A DNA stretch of 64,000 nucleotides from Viridilinea sp964592425 (lineage in GTDB: Bacteria; Chloroflexota; Chloroflexia; Chloroflexales; Chloroflexaceae). How positions within the stretch are numbered: the first letter of the stretch is position 1; each line of letters starts with the position of its first letter. The position numbers were made by a program, and so were the translations under genes. The notes under the pieces were generated by a model. That model saw only the letters and a list, made by a program, of their open reading frames with translations. It did no database searches and was not told where the DNA came from. Below are positions 7,689 through 16,109 of the stretch, piece by piece. The stretch covers positions 68,633 through 132,632 of the forward strand of contig CAZQCG010000011.1 of NCBI GenBank assembly GCA_964592425.1, read 5' to 3'.

Positions 7689-9164
7689 CTACCAGTTGCG
7701 TTTCTGGCCAGGGATTTGGGCACCGAAGATGCTCGGGGGCAGCTTGAAGCCATGGGCTTCGAGGCGCGGGGTGAACTTGGGCCGCACACCAGTGGGGCGC
7801 AGCTCGCAGTTGATCTTGCCCTCAGGGCTCTTACCCAGAATATCGAGCTTGAAGATATCCTGTAGCACAACCGTTTCGCCCTCCATACCCTGGACTTCGG
7901 TGATGTAAGAAACCTTACGCTGACCATCGTCGAGACGGCTCTGCTGAACGATAATGTCGATGGCCGAGGCAATCTGTTCACGGATGACCTTGAGCGGCAG
8001 ATCCATGCCAGCCATCATCGACATGGTCTCCATACGAGCGAGGGCATCACGAGGGGAGTTGGCGTGCAGGGTGGTAAGTGAGCCGTCGTGACCGGTATTC
8101 ATTGCCTGGAGCATATCAAGGGTCTCGCCACCACGGCACTCACCAATGACCACCCGCTCAGGGCGCATACGCAGCGAGTTGATCACCAGGTCGCGAATCT
8201 GCACGCGCCCGCTGCCATCAACCTCAGCTGGTTTGGCCTCAAGGCGTACCACATGATCCTGGGCCAGCTGGAGCTCGGCGCTATCCTCGATTGTGACGAT
8301 ACGCTCGTCCTCGGGGATGAAATTGGAGAGCACGTTGAGCAACGTAGTTTTACCGGAGCCAGTACCGCCAGCAACGACGATATTGAGGCGTGAAACGACA
8401 CAGGCGCGTAGAAACTCGGCCATCTCAGGGGTCAGTGAGCCGAAGCGCACTAGATCATCAACTTTGAGCTTATTCTTGGAGAACTTACGGATTGTGATCG
8501 TCGAACCATCAATGGCGCAAGGGGCAATGATAGCATTGACACGCGAGCCATCAGGCAAGCGGGCATCAACCATCGGCCATTTGCGATCGATCCGTCGTCC
8601 AAGGGGGCGGATAATGCGATCGATTACCTTCATCACATGCTCATCGCTGGCAAAGCGGATATCAGTCAGGCGTAGCTTGCCTTTTGACTCGATATAGACC
8701 CGCTGTGGCCCGTTAACCATCACCTCAGAGATATTATCGTCGTTGAGGAGTTGCTGAATGGGACCAAAGCCCATCAACTCATCGCAGACCATGCCAAAGA
8801 GTTGTTTGACCTGGTCGCTGGTGAGGTTTATCCCCGACTGCTGGTAGACACGGGCAAAACGCTCTTGCAGGAGCCGCTCAGTCTCAGCGGAACGTTTAAG
8901 CTCATTCTGGTTACCGAGAGAGGCCTGGATGCGATCAACACACCAGAGCGAGAGCTCGATCATGCGTTGAGCATCGATCACCTGCATAACATTATCGGCA
9001 ACAACGCCAGCGGCAGGAGCTTGCGGCTCGGTCGGGGGGGGGGCGGAGATCTGGGGTAAGGAGGTGATCGGTTGCGGCGGAGCCGGGGTTGCGGTCGAAG
9101 CCGCAGCCGTTGCTGGCTCGCTGGCAGGGTTGCCGCCGCCACCGAGACGTTTTAGGAGAGACAT
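7689..9164 (-). CDS. cpaF: CpaF/TadA-type secretion ATPase
   Basis: A 491-residue GSPII_E family ATPase that powers Tad/Flp-type pilus assembly or related secretion at the inner membrane. A Pro/Ala-rich N-terminal tail (about residues 10-55) precedes the N-terminal domain, which contains GFGPIQQLLNDDNISEVMVNGP. The Walker A motif is AGGTGSGKTTLLN, followed by the Asp box TIEDSAELQL, Walker B-like RPERVVIGECRGGE and His box GHDGSLTTLHANSPRDAL. The ATPase looks intact. It lies 21 bp downstream of an AAA+ ATPase gene. The membrane partners TadB/TadC that usually follow cpaF are not next to it; a carotenoid desaturase gene is there instead. Confidence 0.95.
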   Translation of the reverse strand: MSLLKRLGGGGNPASEPATAAASTATPAPPQPITSLPQISAPPPTEPQAPAAGVVADNVMQVIDAQRMIELSLWCVDRIQASLGNQNELKRSAETERLLQERFARVYQQSGINLTSDQVKQLFGMVCDELMGFGPIQQLLNDDNISEVMVNGPQRVYIESKGKLRLTDIRFASDEHVMKVIDRIIRPLGRRIDRKWPMVDARLPDGSRVNAIIAPCAIDGSTITIRKFSKNKLKVDDLVRFGSLTPEMAEFLRACVVSRLNIVVAGGTGSGKTTLLNVLSNFIPEDERIVTIEDSAELQLAQDHVVRLEAKPAEVDGSGRVQIRDLVINSLRMRPERVVIGECRGGETLDMLQAMNTGHDGSLTTLHANSPRDALARMETMSMMAGMDLPLKVIREQIASAIDIIVQQSRLDDGQRKVSYITEVQGMEGETVVLQDIFKLDILGKSPEGKINCELRPTGVRPKFTPRLEAHGFKLPPSIFGAQIPGQKRNW

Positions 9165-9185
9165 AAGCGATCCTCCATCACGGCA

Positions 9186-10559
9186 TTACCCAAGTTTCAC
9201 AAAGTAGGCTTCGCAGGCGCGGTCGATCAACTCCTTGGACATAGCGGGGGCGCTGCCACGGTATTTGGCCTCGTCAAGGATCTGGTCGCAGAGGTCACGC
9301 GGATGGCATGCCCGAAGGTCGCGCCCGACCTTCATATAGTGCTCCTGGAGTAGGTGGCGCAGCCCCTCATCGCTATAGGGGATCTTCTTCTGCTTGCAGA
9401 CAAGTTGGAAGATCGCCCGAAATTCGGCGGGAGAGGGGTTGACGACCTCGATCTTATGGCGGATGCGCCGCAAAAAGGCGTCATCGACCAGATCTTTGGG
9501 GTTGAGGTTGGTTGAGAAGACGATCAGCACATCAAAGGGGATCTGGATCTTCTTGCCGGTCTGGAGGGCCAGGAAGTCAAACTTCTTTTCAAGCGGCACG
9601 ATCCAGCGGTTGAGCAGATCGTGGGGCCGGCACTTCTGGCGACCGAAGTCATCGATCAGGAAGAGGCCGCCGTTGGCCTTCATCTGAAAGGGCGCTTCGT
9701 AGATTTTGGAGACCGGATCAAAGATCAGTTCGAGTTGCTCCAGGATGAGTTCACCGCCAACGATCACCCGCGGTCGTTTGCAAACCACCCAGCGCGCATC
9801 GGGGAACGATGCTGCTCTTGATGGACCACCAAAACCACCAAGGTGATCGCTGTGGCCGACATCGTTCTGTCTGACGATCTGGTGGTTGAGTGGGTCGAAG
9901 ATCTTGATGATCTGCCCATCGGTCTCAACAGCGTAGGGAATAAGCACATAGCCGCCGAGCATGGCCGAGATGCCTTCGGCGATGGTCGTTTTACCATTGC
10001 CGGGCGGGCCATAGAGGAAGAGTGAGCGAGCCGAGTTGGCAGCGGGGCCGATCTGGTCGAGCATACGCTCGCTGATGATCAGGTGGCTGAACGCCTTGCG
10101 AATAGTAGCCTGGTCGATCACCAGGTCACCGATCTGCTGGCGATCACACATCTCCAGATACTGATCAAGCGGCACAGGGGCTGGCCCGGCGTACTGAGCA
10201 CGGTCGAGTACCTCATGCACCTTGAGACGGCCCTTATTGGTGATGATGTACTGGAATGATCGTTCACTGAAGCCACCCTCGGCACCGATGATGTCAACGA
10301 ATTCTTCCAGTTTGAGAAATTCGAGGGCTTTATCGATGACACCGAGGAACGGCAGCTTGATTGTCTCTTCGAGACGCTGGCCGGTGATCGCACCGGTGAA
10401 GTAGATCACCTTGAGCACATGGTCAGTGAGAAAGCCCATCGTCAGGCCACTCTCATCGACGCTGGTGGGTTGAGCAGGGATGACCGGCATAGCGGAGGTG
10501 TCGCGGCCTGCGCCAGGCACAGACTGCGCTGTGGCGATCTCGTGCAGCCGGAGTGGCAT
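9186..10559 (-). CDS. AAA+ ATPase linked to a Tad-type secretion system
   Basis: A 457-residue AAA+ protein. The first 170 residues form a helical, winged-helix-like region (GLTMGFLTDHVLKVIYFTG). The AAA core follows with Walker A GPPGNGKTT, Walker B GGLFLIDDFGRQ, sensor 1 VFSTNLNP and arginine region FLRRIRHKIEV. The C-terminal lid has GRDLRACHPRDLCDQIL. Its ATPase site looks intact. Proteins with this layout are often encoded beside cpaF, but their exact role is unknown; assisting pilus or secretion assembly is an inference from position. It is the first gene of a likely three-gene transcript (AAA+, cpaF, crtI-type) behind a good promoter. Confidence 0.85.
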   Translation of the reverse strand: MPLRLHEIATAQSVPGAGRDTSAMPVIPAQPTSVDESGLTMGFLTDHVLKVIYFTGAITGQRLEETIKLPFLGVIDKALEFLKLEEFVDIIGAEGGFSERSFQYIITNKGRLKVHEVLDRAQYAGPAPVPLDQYLEMCDRQQIGDLVIDQATIRKAFSHLIISERMLDQIGPAANSARSLFLYGPPGNGKTTIAEGISAMLGGYVLIPYAVETDGQIIKIFDPLNHQIVRQNDVGHSDHLGGFGGPSRAASFPDARWVVCKRPRVIVGGELILEQLELIFDPVSKIYEAPFQMKANGGLFLIDDFGRQKCRPHDLLNRWIVPLEKKFDFLALQTGKKIQIPFDVLIVFSTNLNPKDLVDDAFLRRIRHKIEVVNPSPAEFRAIFQLVCKQKKIPYSDEGLRHLLQEHYMKVGRDLRACHPRDLCDQILDEAKYRGSAPAMSKELIDRACEAYFVKLG

Positions 10560-10608
10560 CGAACCTCCTTATATTTCTCAGCGCAGGGTATAGATACGAG
10601 CAAGTCTC

Positions 10609-10637
10609 AGTATACGCCCGTGGCAGACCAATCGCAA
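10609..10637 (-). promoter_or_regulatory. promoter of the AAA+-cpaF-crtI transcript
   Basis: On the minus strand TTGCGA (10632-10637), a 17-bp spacer and TATACT (10609-10614). It is about 50 bases before the AAA+ ATG, which itself follows AGGAGG. Confidence 0.75.
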
Positions 10638-10659
10638 GCCGAGGGATGTACAGCGCTCT

Positions 10660-12141
10660 TTAGTGACGGGTCTGTGGGCCGCTAATCCTGGTCAGCAGGG
10701 CATCACGTTCGGCGAGTTGTTCGGGGGGAACCGCATTGCCTGTCGTCGCAAATTCCAGTTCAAGGGCCACCAGGCGGGCAACAACTTCCTGACCGCTACC
10801 GAGGCCAGCACCGATGGGGCGCAGGGCCAGGGGGAAGTCTTCACCAGGTTGGCCGGTATAGAAAAGCGGCTCTTGCACAAGCGGCCGGCGCTGGTAGAAC
10901 GTGCGGCGCGCATCGGGAGGCACGGCAGCACGCAGGTAAGCAAAGAGTTCGTGGGCCCCGATGACGGCCGCGCCGACCTGTTGGGTCAGGCTCTGGGTCT
11001 GGGGGGCCGCCCCACGCAAGCCTGCAAGCAACTGCACGCCGAAGGTGGTATGACGCTGAACACGCTGTGCAACTGGACTGGCCTTCTGCCCTGGACGCGC
11101 CGAGATGATCACTACCTGGTCGTTACTGACAGCAAGCGGGCGGTAGAACTCTGCTGGGGGGACGGCCCCAACGATCTTTGCATCAAGGGGGCCGGGCGCA
11201 ATCTCGCCGGTATGACAGCAGTTGAGCAGAACGACCAAGCGTCGAGCGCTGGCGCGAATTTTGGCTATGCGCTGCTGGAAGAGCTCAGCAGTGATGGCCG
11301 TTGCCGCAAGTTGCTCAAGCTCGGCGTCAGTGGGCAATAGAGCATAGCCGTCCTCGGTATGCTCACCATGGCCGATGAAGGCGACCAGGGCGGTGCCACC
11401 GGCAGCACGATAGGCCAGTTCTTCCAGAGCATCGAGGATGTTGGCACGGGTGGCCTTGGCATCCACAAGGACACGCACCTGAGAGGGTGGATAACCGGCG
11501 AGTTGAGGGTCACGCAGCACCGAAGCCAGCGCACGGGCATCGTTGGCGGTAGTAGCAACGGTGGGCAAGCCGGGGTTGCGGTAGTGGCCCACCCCGATAA
11601 TCAGGGCATGGCCAAAGCTGAAATGAATCCCATCACTGCTGAGTTGGGTCGGCAGGGGTCCACGGTTACGCAGCGCCGGGGTGGACGCACCGGGCTCGAT
11701 GACCGGGATGGGGCTGGCGATGACCGACACAGATTGATCGTCAGAATGGATCGTGTCAAGCGGCTCGTAGTCCGCTTGTTCAGCCTTGAGCGTTTCCAGA
11801 GCCTGGTCAGTCATAAGCTCGAAGAGGTGCTGCGCTTCTTCCTGGGCGATCGGCTGGTCTGACTGAAGGGTACCGATCAGGTAGCCGATCTCGGCAGCGG
11901 GTATACACAGGGCAATGCCATGTTCAAGCTCGACCTGGCATACCGCATCGGTGGGATGTTCGAGGAAGTTCTGCAGCGCCCTTGCGGCAACCAGGCTAGT
12001 AGCGAGACGGCGTCGGATGGCATCCAGAACCAGGGCTTGCGGGCCGCTGATCGTGGCGAGTGCGCTGGATTCAGCTGTGCCGGTCTCGATGACCTTGACC
12101 AGGGCGGCCACCAGTGAATGGGAGAGCCGCGTATCGCTCAT
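10660..12141 (-). CDS. caspase-like (peptidase C14) protein with N-terminal helical domain
   Basis: A 493-residue protein. A start-proximal AAGGAG supports the ATG at 12141. Residues about 180-430 form a caspase-hemoglobinase fold: the first strand is HALIIGVGHYRNPGLP, followed by TANDARALASVLRDP. The catalytic histidine is H258 (AFIGHGEH) and the catalytic cysteine C309 (VLLNCCHTGEI). Both members of the dyad are present, so it is probably an active protease. The first 130 residues (helical, with LVLDAIRRRLATSLVAARALQNFL) match no domain I can name and may be an effector-associated or adaptor domain. A linker and a C-terminal tail follow. There is no signal peptide or membrane span. No defence partner genes adjoin it. 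Roles in signalling, cell death or processing are all possible. Confidence 0.85.
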   Translation of the reverse strand: MSDTRLSHSLVAALVKVIETGTAESSALATISGPQALVLDAIRRRLATSLVAARALQNFLEHPTDAVCQVELEHGIALCIPAAEIGYLIGTLQSDQPIAQEEAQHLFELMTDQALETLKAEQADYEPLDTIHSDDQSVSVIASPIPVIEPGASTPALRNRGPLPTQLSSDGIHFSFGHALIIGVGHYRNPGLPTVATTANDARALASVLRDPQLAGYPPSQVRVLVDAKATRANILDALEELAYRAAGGTALVAFIGHGEHTEDGYALLPTDAELEQLAATAITAELFQQRIAKIRASARRLVVLLNCCHTGEIAPGPLDAKIVGAVPPAEFYRPLAVSNDQVVIISARPGQKASPVAQRVQRHTTFGVQLLAGLRGAAPQTQSLTQQVGAAVIGAHELFAYLRAAVPPDARRTFYQRRPLVQEPLFYTGQPGEDFPLALRPIGAGLGSGQEVVARLVALELEFATTGNAVPPEQLAERDALLTRISGPQTRH

Positions 12142-12172
12142 GGCATGCTCCTTGCCCTTGCAGTGACAATTT

Positions 12173-12181
12173 ATTGTAGCA
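12173..12181 (-). promoter_or_regulatory. extended -10 element before the caspase-like gene
   Basis: TGCTACAAT on the minus strand (TACAAT at 12173-12178), about 32 bases before the ATG. No good -35 is seen, which is common for TGn-extended promoters. Confidence 0.45.
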
Positions 12182-12197
12182 CGGGCTGGTAGCTTGC

Positions 12198-13154
12198 TCA
12201 GCGCAGGCAGACCTCGGCCACAAACAGTTCAAGTGCGGTATCGGGCTGGATGCGCCCGGTCTTAGTTGCCAGGTCAAGGCTTAGCAGGCGGTCGTGGATG
12301 CGCACCAACTCACCAGGGGCGAAGCCACGGGCCTGGTCAAGGGCTTTGCGCACCACAAAGGGTTTCTGGCCCAGATCGGCAGCGATGGTTTCCGGGCTGC
12401 GACGTTGGGTGGCAAGCTCTTGCACGCCGATCAGGATGCGTACCTGACGGGCCAGCATAAAGAGGACATAGGTAGGTGCCTGGCCCTCTTCGAGCAGGGC
12501 ACGGGCACCGCGCAGGGCCGGTCCCAGGCGGCGCGCACCGAGACTGTCGATAAAGGCGAAGAGGTTCTGCTCCTGGCCATCCTCGACCAGCCGATCGACG
12601 ATAGCCGCACTGATCGTACCACCCCGTCCCACGTAGGTCGCCAGTTTCTCCAATTCAGTGTCGAGGGTACGCGAGTCGCCCCCGCCAAGCTCAACCAGAC
12701 GCTGTGCGGCGGCGGGCTCCAGCCGGCTGCCCTTGTGGCGGGCGCGCTCCTGCAGCCAACGCAGCAATTCAGAGCCCTGCAGAGGCAGGAATTCGCGTAC
12801 CTGGCCAGCCTTCTTGAGCAAGGTGAAGAGTATGCTGCGCCGATCAACCTCTTCGTGCTCAACGAAGATCAGGTCGCACGAGGCGGGCACACGCTCGAGG
12901 TAGGTGCGCAACTCTTCGCGCTCTTTGCCAGCCCGGCTGTGTTTGAGGGCATCGCTAACAACAACGATGCGGCGCTCGGCGAGAAAGGGCAGGGCTTCAC
13001 AGGCACCCACCAGACTGTCAAGCTTGAGCCGCCGCCCGTCCAGGCGGCTCAGGTTCAGGTCGGCCACGTCTTCCGGCAGTTCGGCGCAGAGTGCGGCAAG
13101 CGCCTCGCTGCGGGCAACCTCGTCGGAGCCATAGAGCAAATAGAGCATAGGCAT
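12198..13154 (-). CDS. holA: DNA polymerase III delta subunit
   Basis: HolA opens the sliding clamp within the clamp-loader complex. The start is set at ATG 13154 (MPMLYLLYGSDEVARSEAL); six bases further in is a second ATG. The 318-residue protein has the family's N-terminal LYGSDE block, the LVGACEALPFLAERRIVVVSD segment and a C-terminal helical clamp-loader domain (GFAPGELVRIHDRLLSLDLATKTGRIQPDTALELFV). The open frame extends upstream to 13256, but that part shows no HolA similarity and overlaps a region with strong inverted repeats. No obvious ribosome site precedes the chosen start, so it is likely but not certain. The rpsT gene often found beside holA is absent. Confidence 0.9.
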   Translation of the reverse strand: MPMLYLLYGSDEVARSEALAALCAELPEDVADLNLSRLDGRRLKLDSLVGACEALPFLAERRIVVVSDALKHSRAGKEREELRTYLERVPASCDLIFVEHEEVDRRSILFTLLKKAGQVREFLPLQGSELLRWLQERARHKGSRLEPAAAQRLVELGGGDSRTLDTELEKLATYVGRGGTISAAIVDRLVEDGQEQNLFAFIDSLGARRLGPALRGARALLEEGQAPTYVLFMLARQVRILIGVQELATQRRSPETIAADLGQKPFVVRKALDQARGFAPGELVRIHDRLLSLDLATKTGRIQPDTALELFVAEVCLR

Positions 13155-13171
13155 GCAGATAGACACAAAGG

Positions 13172-13279
13172 GCCCCGCACCGCCGTCGATGAGCCAGTTT
13201 CGAACCTGCCAGAAGCAGGTGGGTGCCCGCCTGTGAGCATCTGTGGCCCGCCACATAGCTCAGCTCATAAGTGCAGGGC
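13172..13279 (-). other. structured intergenic region upstream of holA
   Basis: Arms 13172-13180 and 13271-13279 can close a 9-bp stem (eight Watson-Crick pairs plus one G-U on the minus strand). Inside are a hairpin TGTGG/CCACA flanked by TGAGC/GCTCA, and CCTGC/GCAGG. It would lie in the 5' leader of holA if transcription starts from the weak TTGCAC-17-TAGGAT at 13341-13369. Some internal stems fit the plus strand better, so the strand is uncertain. Confidence 0.3.
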
Positions 13280-13349
13280 TCCCATCGAAACCGTGTTGGC
13301 TCAAAACATATGCCCACCCACGTGCGGCCGGGGCAGGTCGATCCTACCA

Positions 13350-14522
13350 TTAACCGGCTGCTTGTGCAAATGGCTCCTGCGCATCAGGCTGACCGTCGAG
13401 ACGACGGATCATGCCGACGACAAGGCGGGTCGTCCGTTCGACCAATTCTGGGTCGGGAACCGGCAACGGATTGACCAGGGAGGGCGATCCATAGGCGCGA
13501 ATGGTAAGGGCCGAGTAGCCGTAACGCCGCAGAGGTGCCGCCAGAAGGCCAGCCCTGTTGCGGGGCTGTGGCGTGGCGCGGATTAGCGGATCAGCGGCAG
13601 CAGCAGCTTCAGCCAGGCTCACGAGCTGTCGATCGGCCTTACCGCCGCTGCCTTCATCAGTCACATAGATCAACTGCGCACCGACAAGCTGTTCCAGGGC
13701 AATGAAGAAGGTTTGCCGCTGGTCAAAGGGAAAGTGGGTCAGGAGGGTAACCACCCCACGCGGGTCGCTGCTGGCGGCACCTACGGCAACCGCCCAGAGC
13801 TCCACACTGCTCAGGTGCTCGATACGCTCAGCGACAGCAAGCATAGTGGCCAGGGCGGCCAGGCCACCATCGGCGGGATGCGGGCGGGTTGGGCGACTGG
13901 CGGCGATGATCAGCAGCAGCGCACCGAGCCCTCCCGGCAAACCGACTAGCCACCAGCGACCAGGCAGCCAGAGGGCTGCAGCAGCACCGGCTACGATGAT
14001 CGCCACAATTGCCAGCCGGATCAGGCTAGCCTGCCGACTACGTTCAACCAGCAGCGCCAACCGGGTGGGTATAGTTGGGCTATCGAGGGGGGCCAGGAGG
14101 ATGATCCGCCAGCGTGGCGTAGCGGGGAAGAGGCCAGCGGCCCCTTCAATCGCGCGAGTACCGATAATATTCTGACTGGCCCGGCGCGGCCCAATCGGCG
14201 GGATGGGCGGCCCCAGACTGTCGATCAGCAGCAGCAGCAGCAGGCTAACAGCCAGTAAAAACGACGGCAGCGGCAGCAGCGGGGTGAGGATAGTCGCCAG
14301 ACATGCCAACCCACCAACCAGCAGGTACGCCCCACCCGGCTGCGTGGCAGCCCGAAGCTCGTAGGCGCTCACGCCCATGCCCGCCCGGCGCAGACGCCCA
14401 TTGACGAAGGCTGCGGCACGTGCCTCGCCGGGTGAGGTGGCAGGACGCACACTGGCCTGGTCGGCCAGTTGGGCGATCAATGCCTCAAGCTCGCGGGTAT
14501 CATCGCGAATGGCAGCAGGCAT
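13350..14522 (-). CDS. membrane protein related to M28 peptidases, metal site lost
   Basis: A 390-residue protein that follows the M28 aminopeptidase layout: an N-terminal helix pair (SPGEARAAAFVNGRLRRAGMG), membrane segments at about 62-102, the SQNIIGTR strand, then ILLAPLDSPT where an active enzyme has a His-x-Asp. Two more membrane spans (about 168-212) interrupt the core. GGLAALATMLAVAERIEHLSSVELWAVAVGAASSD corresponds to the block that should carry a Glu-Glu pair. The His is P145 and the Glu pair is missing, so zinc binding and peptidase activity are not expected. It lies 16 bp downstream of the PPC-domain protein. Function unknown; a scaffold or binding role is possible. Confidence 0.7.
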   Translation of the reverse strand: MPAAIRDDTRELEALIAQLADQASVRPATSPGEARAAAFVNGRLRRAGMGVSAYELRAATQPGGAYLLVGGLACLATILTPLLPLPSFLLAVSLLLLLLIDSLGPPIPPIGPRRASQNIIGTRAIEGAAGLFPATPRWRIILLAPLDSPTIPTRLALLVERSRQASLIRLAIVAIIVAGAAAALWLPGRWWLVGLPGGLGALLLIIAASRPTRPHPADGGLAALATMLAVAERIEHLSSVELWAVAVGAASSDPRGVVTLLTHFPFDQRQTFFIALEQLVGAQLIYVTDEGSGGKADRQLVSLAEAAAAADPLIRATPQPRNRAGLLAAPLRRYGYSALTIRAYGSPSLVNPLPVPDPELVERTTRLVVGMIRRLDGQPDAQEPFAQAAG

Positions 14523-14538
14523 CTCCGCAACGCGGGGC

Positions 14539-16086
14539 TCAGGGGGTGGTTGTACTGGTGGGGGTGGCGGTCGGATCGAGATTAAACTCGTCGTCGGGTG
14601 TGCCGGTCGGTAGGGGACTCACGGGGACAGCCGGAAGCCCAGGGACACTAATACGGCCACAGTCGGTCTGGCCAGGCACACAGAGGAGCAGAACCAGGTC
14701 ATAGCGAATAAACTGATTGCCGATATCCCCGACGTTTTTCACCTGGACAAAATAGAAGCCATCGCTGTCAGGGATAAACTCGATCTGTGAATCAAGGGTG
14801 CTGCCACCGGGAATATCGTCGTTCGCATCGATCATGGTCACACCATCACGCTCGGTAAGCACGATGGTCGTATCGGCACCGGCCTGAGTCTCTCCATTGA
14901 CGGTGGTGCGCCCACGATAGCGCCGCGTATCGGTATAGACAATATAACGCTTGCCGGTCTTGGCGAAAAAGATCACCCAATCAGCGTCACCAGCGGGACA
15001 GAGGCGCCGATCTTCCTGGATCTCGTTCGAGGTGATCAGACGGGCCTGTTCAGGCAGCCCATCAGTCTCAAAAAGATCTTCGCAGAGCTGACTCACCAGG
15101 GTAGGGGTCGGGCCGTAGCTCTCGCTGATCAGGGCCACCACATAGATAAAATCGACCCCGCCACGCCCGGCGGCATCACGTACCTGAATATAGTAGCGCC
15201 CATCGGCTGGAATACGAATGGTAATGCGTGGGCGCGTATCGGCGGCATTGGGGTTGGCCGGGTCGCGGTTAAAGAAATCGTCGTTGAAGGCGATTGAGTT
15301 GAGGTTAGCGTCAAAGAGTTCGAGGGTAAGATCGATGCCGGGATCCTGGCGCGAGATGTCGATGGTGTAGACCTTGCCCGCCACGCCACCAAAGACGAGC
15401 CAGTCAAGATCACCGGCGGGGCAGATCGCCCGTTCCTGGGCCGTATTGACATCAATCACGCGGGCGCTGCCAGCGCTATCATCGGGCTCGAAGCCATCAC
15501 GGCAGACCGGGCCACGGGTGGGGGTAGCGGTCGGCGGACTAACGGTGGCGGTGGTTGTTGCGGTGGGCGTCGGTGTATTGCCTGCCACCAGCACGGTGAA
15601 GGAGCGCGAGAAGTTTAGCTGGTTGGGTGAAGTTGAGACGGCAGCCAGGGTCTGGTTCAACACGCTACCGGGAACGGCCCCACTTGGTACATTGACCTGG
15701 ATGCTAAAGTCGGTCGGGGTCGTGCCACTCGTTGAGACTTGATTGCCACTGGGGAAGGAGAAGGTGACCGCGCCGCTGGCCAGGCTCTGGCTAAGGGTGA
15801 ACGCACGTGCATCAACCGAGGAGATGCGGAAAGAGACCGTTGCCGAGCTATTAGGGGCAATCGAGACGGGCGTTGCGCTGACGATATCGAGGGCATTGGT
15901 CTGGGCCAACGGGGCGGGCAAAGGGGCTGCCGCCACCGGAAAGCTACCGGTGGCAAGCAGGAAGAGCAGCACCAGAGTTGCCAGCACGACCGCAGCGTTG
16001 CGCAGATGTATACGAGGCTTGATCAAGGCGCGCAGCTCCAGAGAGGCACATGGTAAAAGCAGGCGCATTATACGCGCCGAGATCAA
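14539..16086 (-). CDS. secreted protein with two PPC-like domains
   Basis: A 515-residue exported protein. The first 28 residues are basic; a hydrophobic span follows (about 30-52, AAVVLATLVLLFLLATGSFPVAAAP) and may be cleaved or act as anchor. Residues about 65-170 are beta-rich, like a pilin- or CARDB-like domain. A Thr/Pro linker (PTPTATTTATVSPPTATPT) leads to two similar domains, each beginning with a C-x(n)-(F)E-x-D segment and containing CPAGD-DWVIF and a YIQV or YFVQV strand. This is the pattern of bacterial pre-peptidase C-terminal (PPC) domains, which often assist secretion or substrate binding. A second Thr-rich tail ends the protein. No catalytic domain is present. Confidence 0.8.
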   Translation of the reverse strand: MISARIMRLLLPCASLELRALIKPRIHLRNAAVVLATLVLLFLLATGSFPVAAAPLPAPLAQTNALDIVSATPVSIAPNSSATVSFRISSVDARAFTLSQSLASGAVTFSFPSGNQVSTSGTTPTDFSIQVNVPSGAVPGSVLNQTLAAVSTSPNQLNFSRSFTVLVAGNTPTPTATTTATVSPPTATPTRGPVCRDGFEPDDSAGSARVIDVNTAQERAICPAGDLDWLVFGGVAGKVYTIDISRQDPGIDLTLELFDANLNSIAFNDDFFNRDPANPNAADTRPRITIRIPADGRYYIQVRDAAGRGGVDFIYVVALISESYGPTPTLVSQLCEDLFETDGLPEQARLITSNEIQEDRRLCPAGDADWVIFFAKTGKRYIVYTDTRRYRGRTTVNGETQAGADTTIVLTERDGVTMIDANDDIPGGSTLDSQIEFIPDSDGFYFVQVKNVGDIGNQFIRYDLVLLLCVPGQTDCGRISVPGLPAVPVSPLPTGTPDDEFNLDPTATPTSTTTP

Positions 16087-16109
16087 GGCGTGTCAAGGCG
16101 CACAGCTCT

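Noticed and set aside
13190..13220. GGTTCGAAA resembling a tRNA T loop
   Set aside because: The flanking bases do not form a 5-bp T stem and no acceptor, D or anticodon arm can be built.
12294..13586. A 430-codon plus-strand frame opposite holA and the gene before it
   Set aside because: It is antisense to a clear HolA protein, is rich in Gln/Arg of shadow-frame type and has no recognisable domain.
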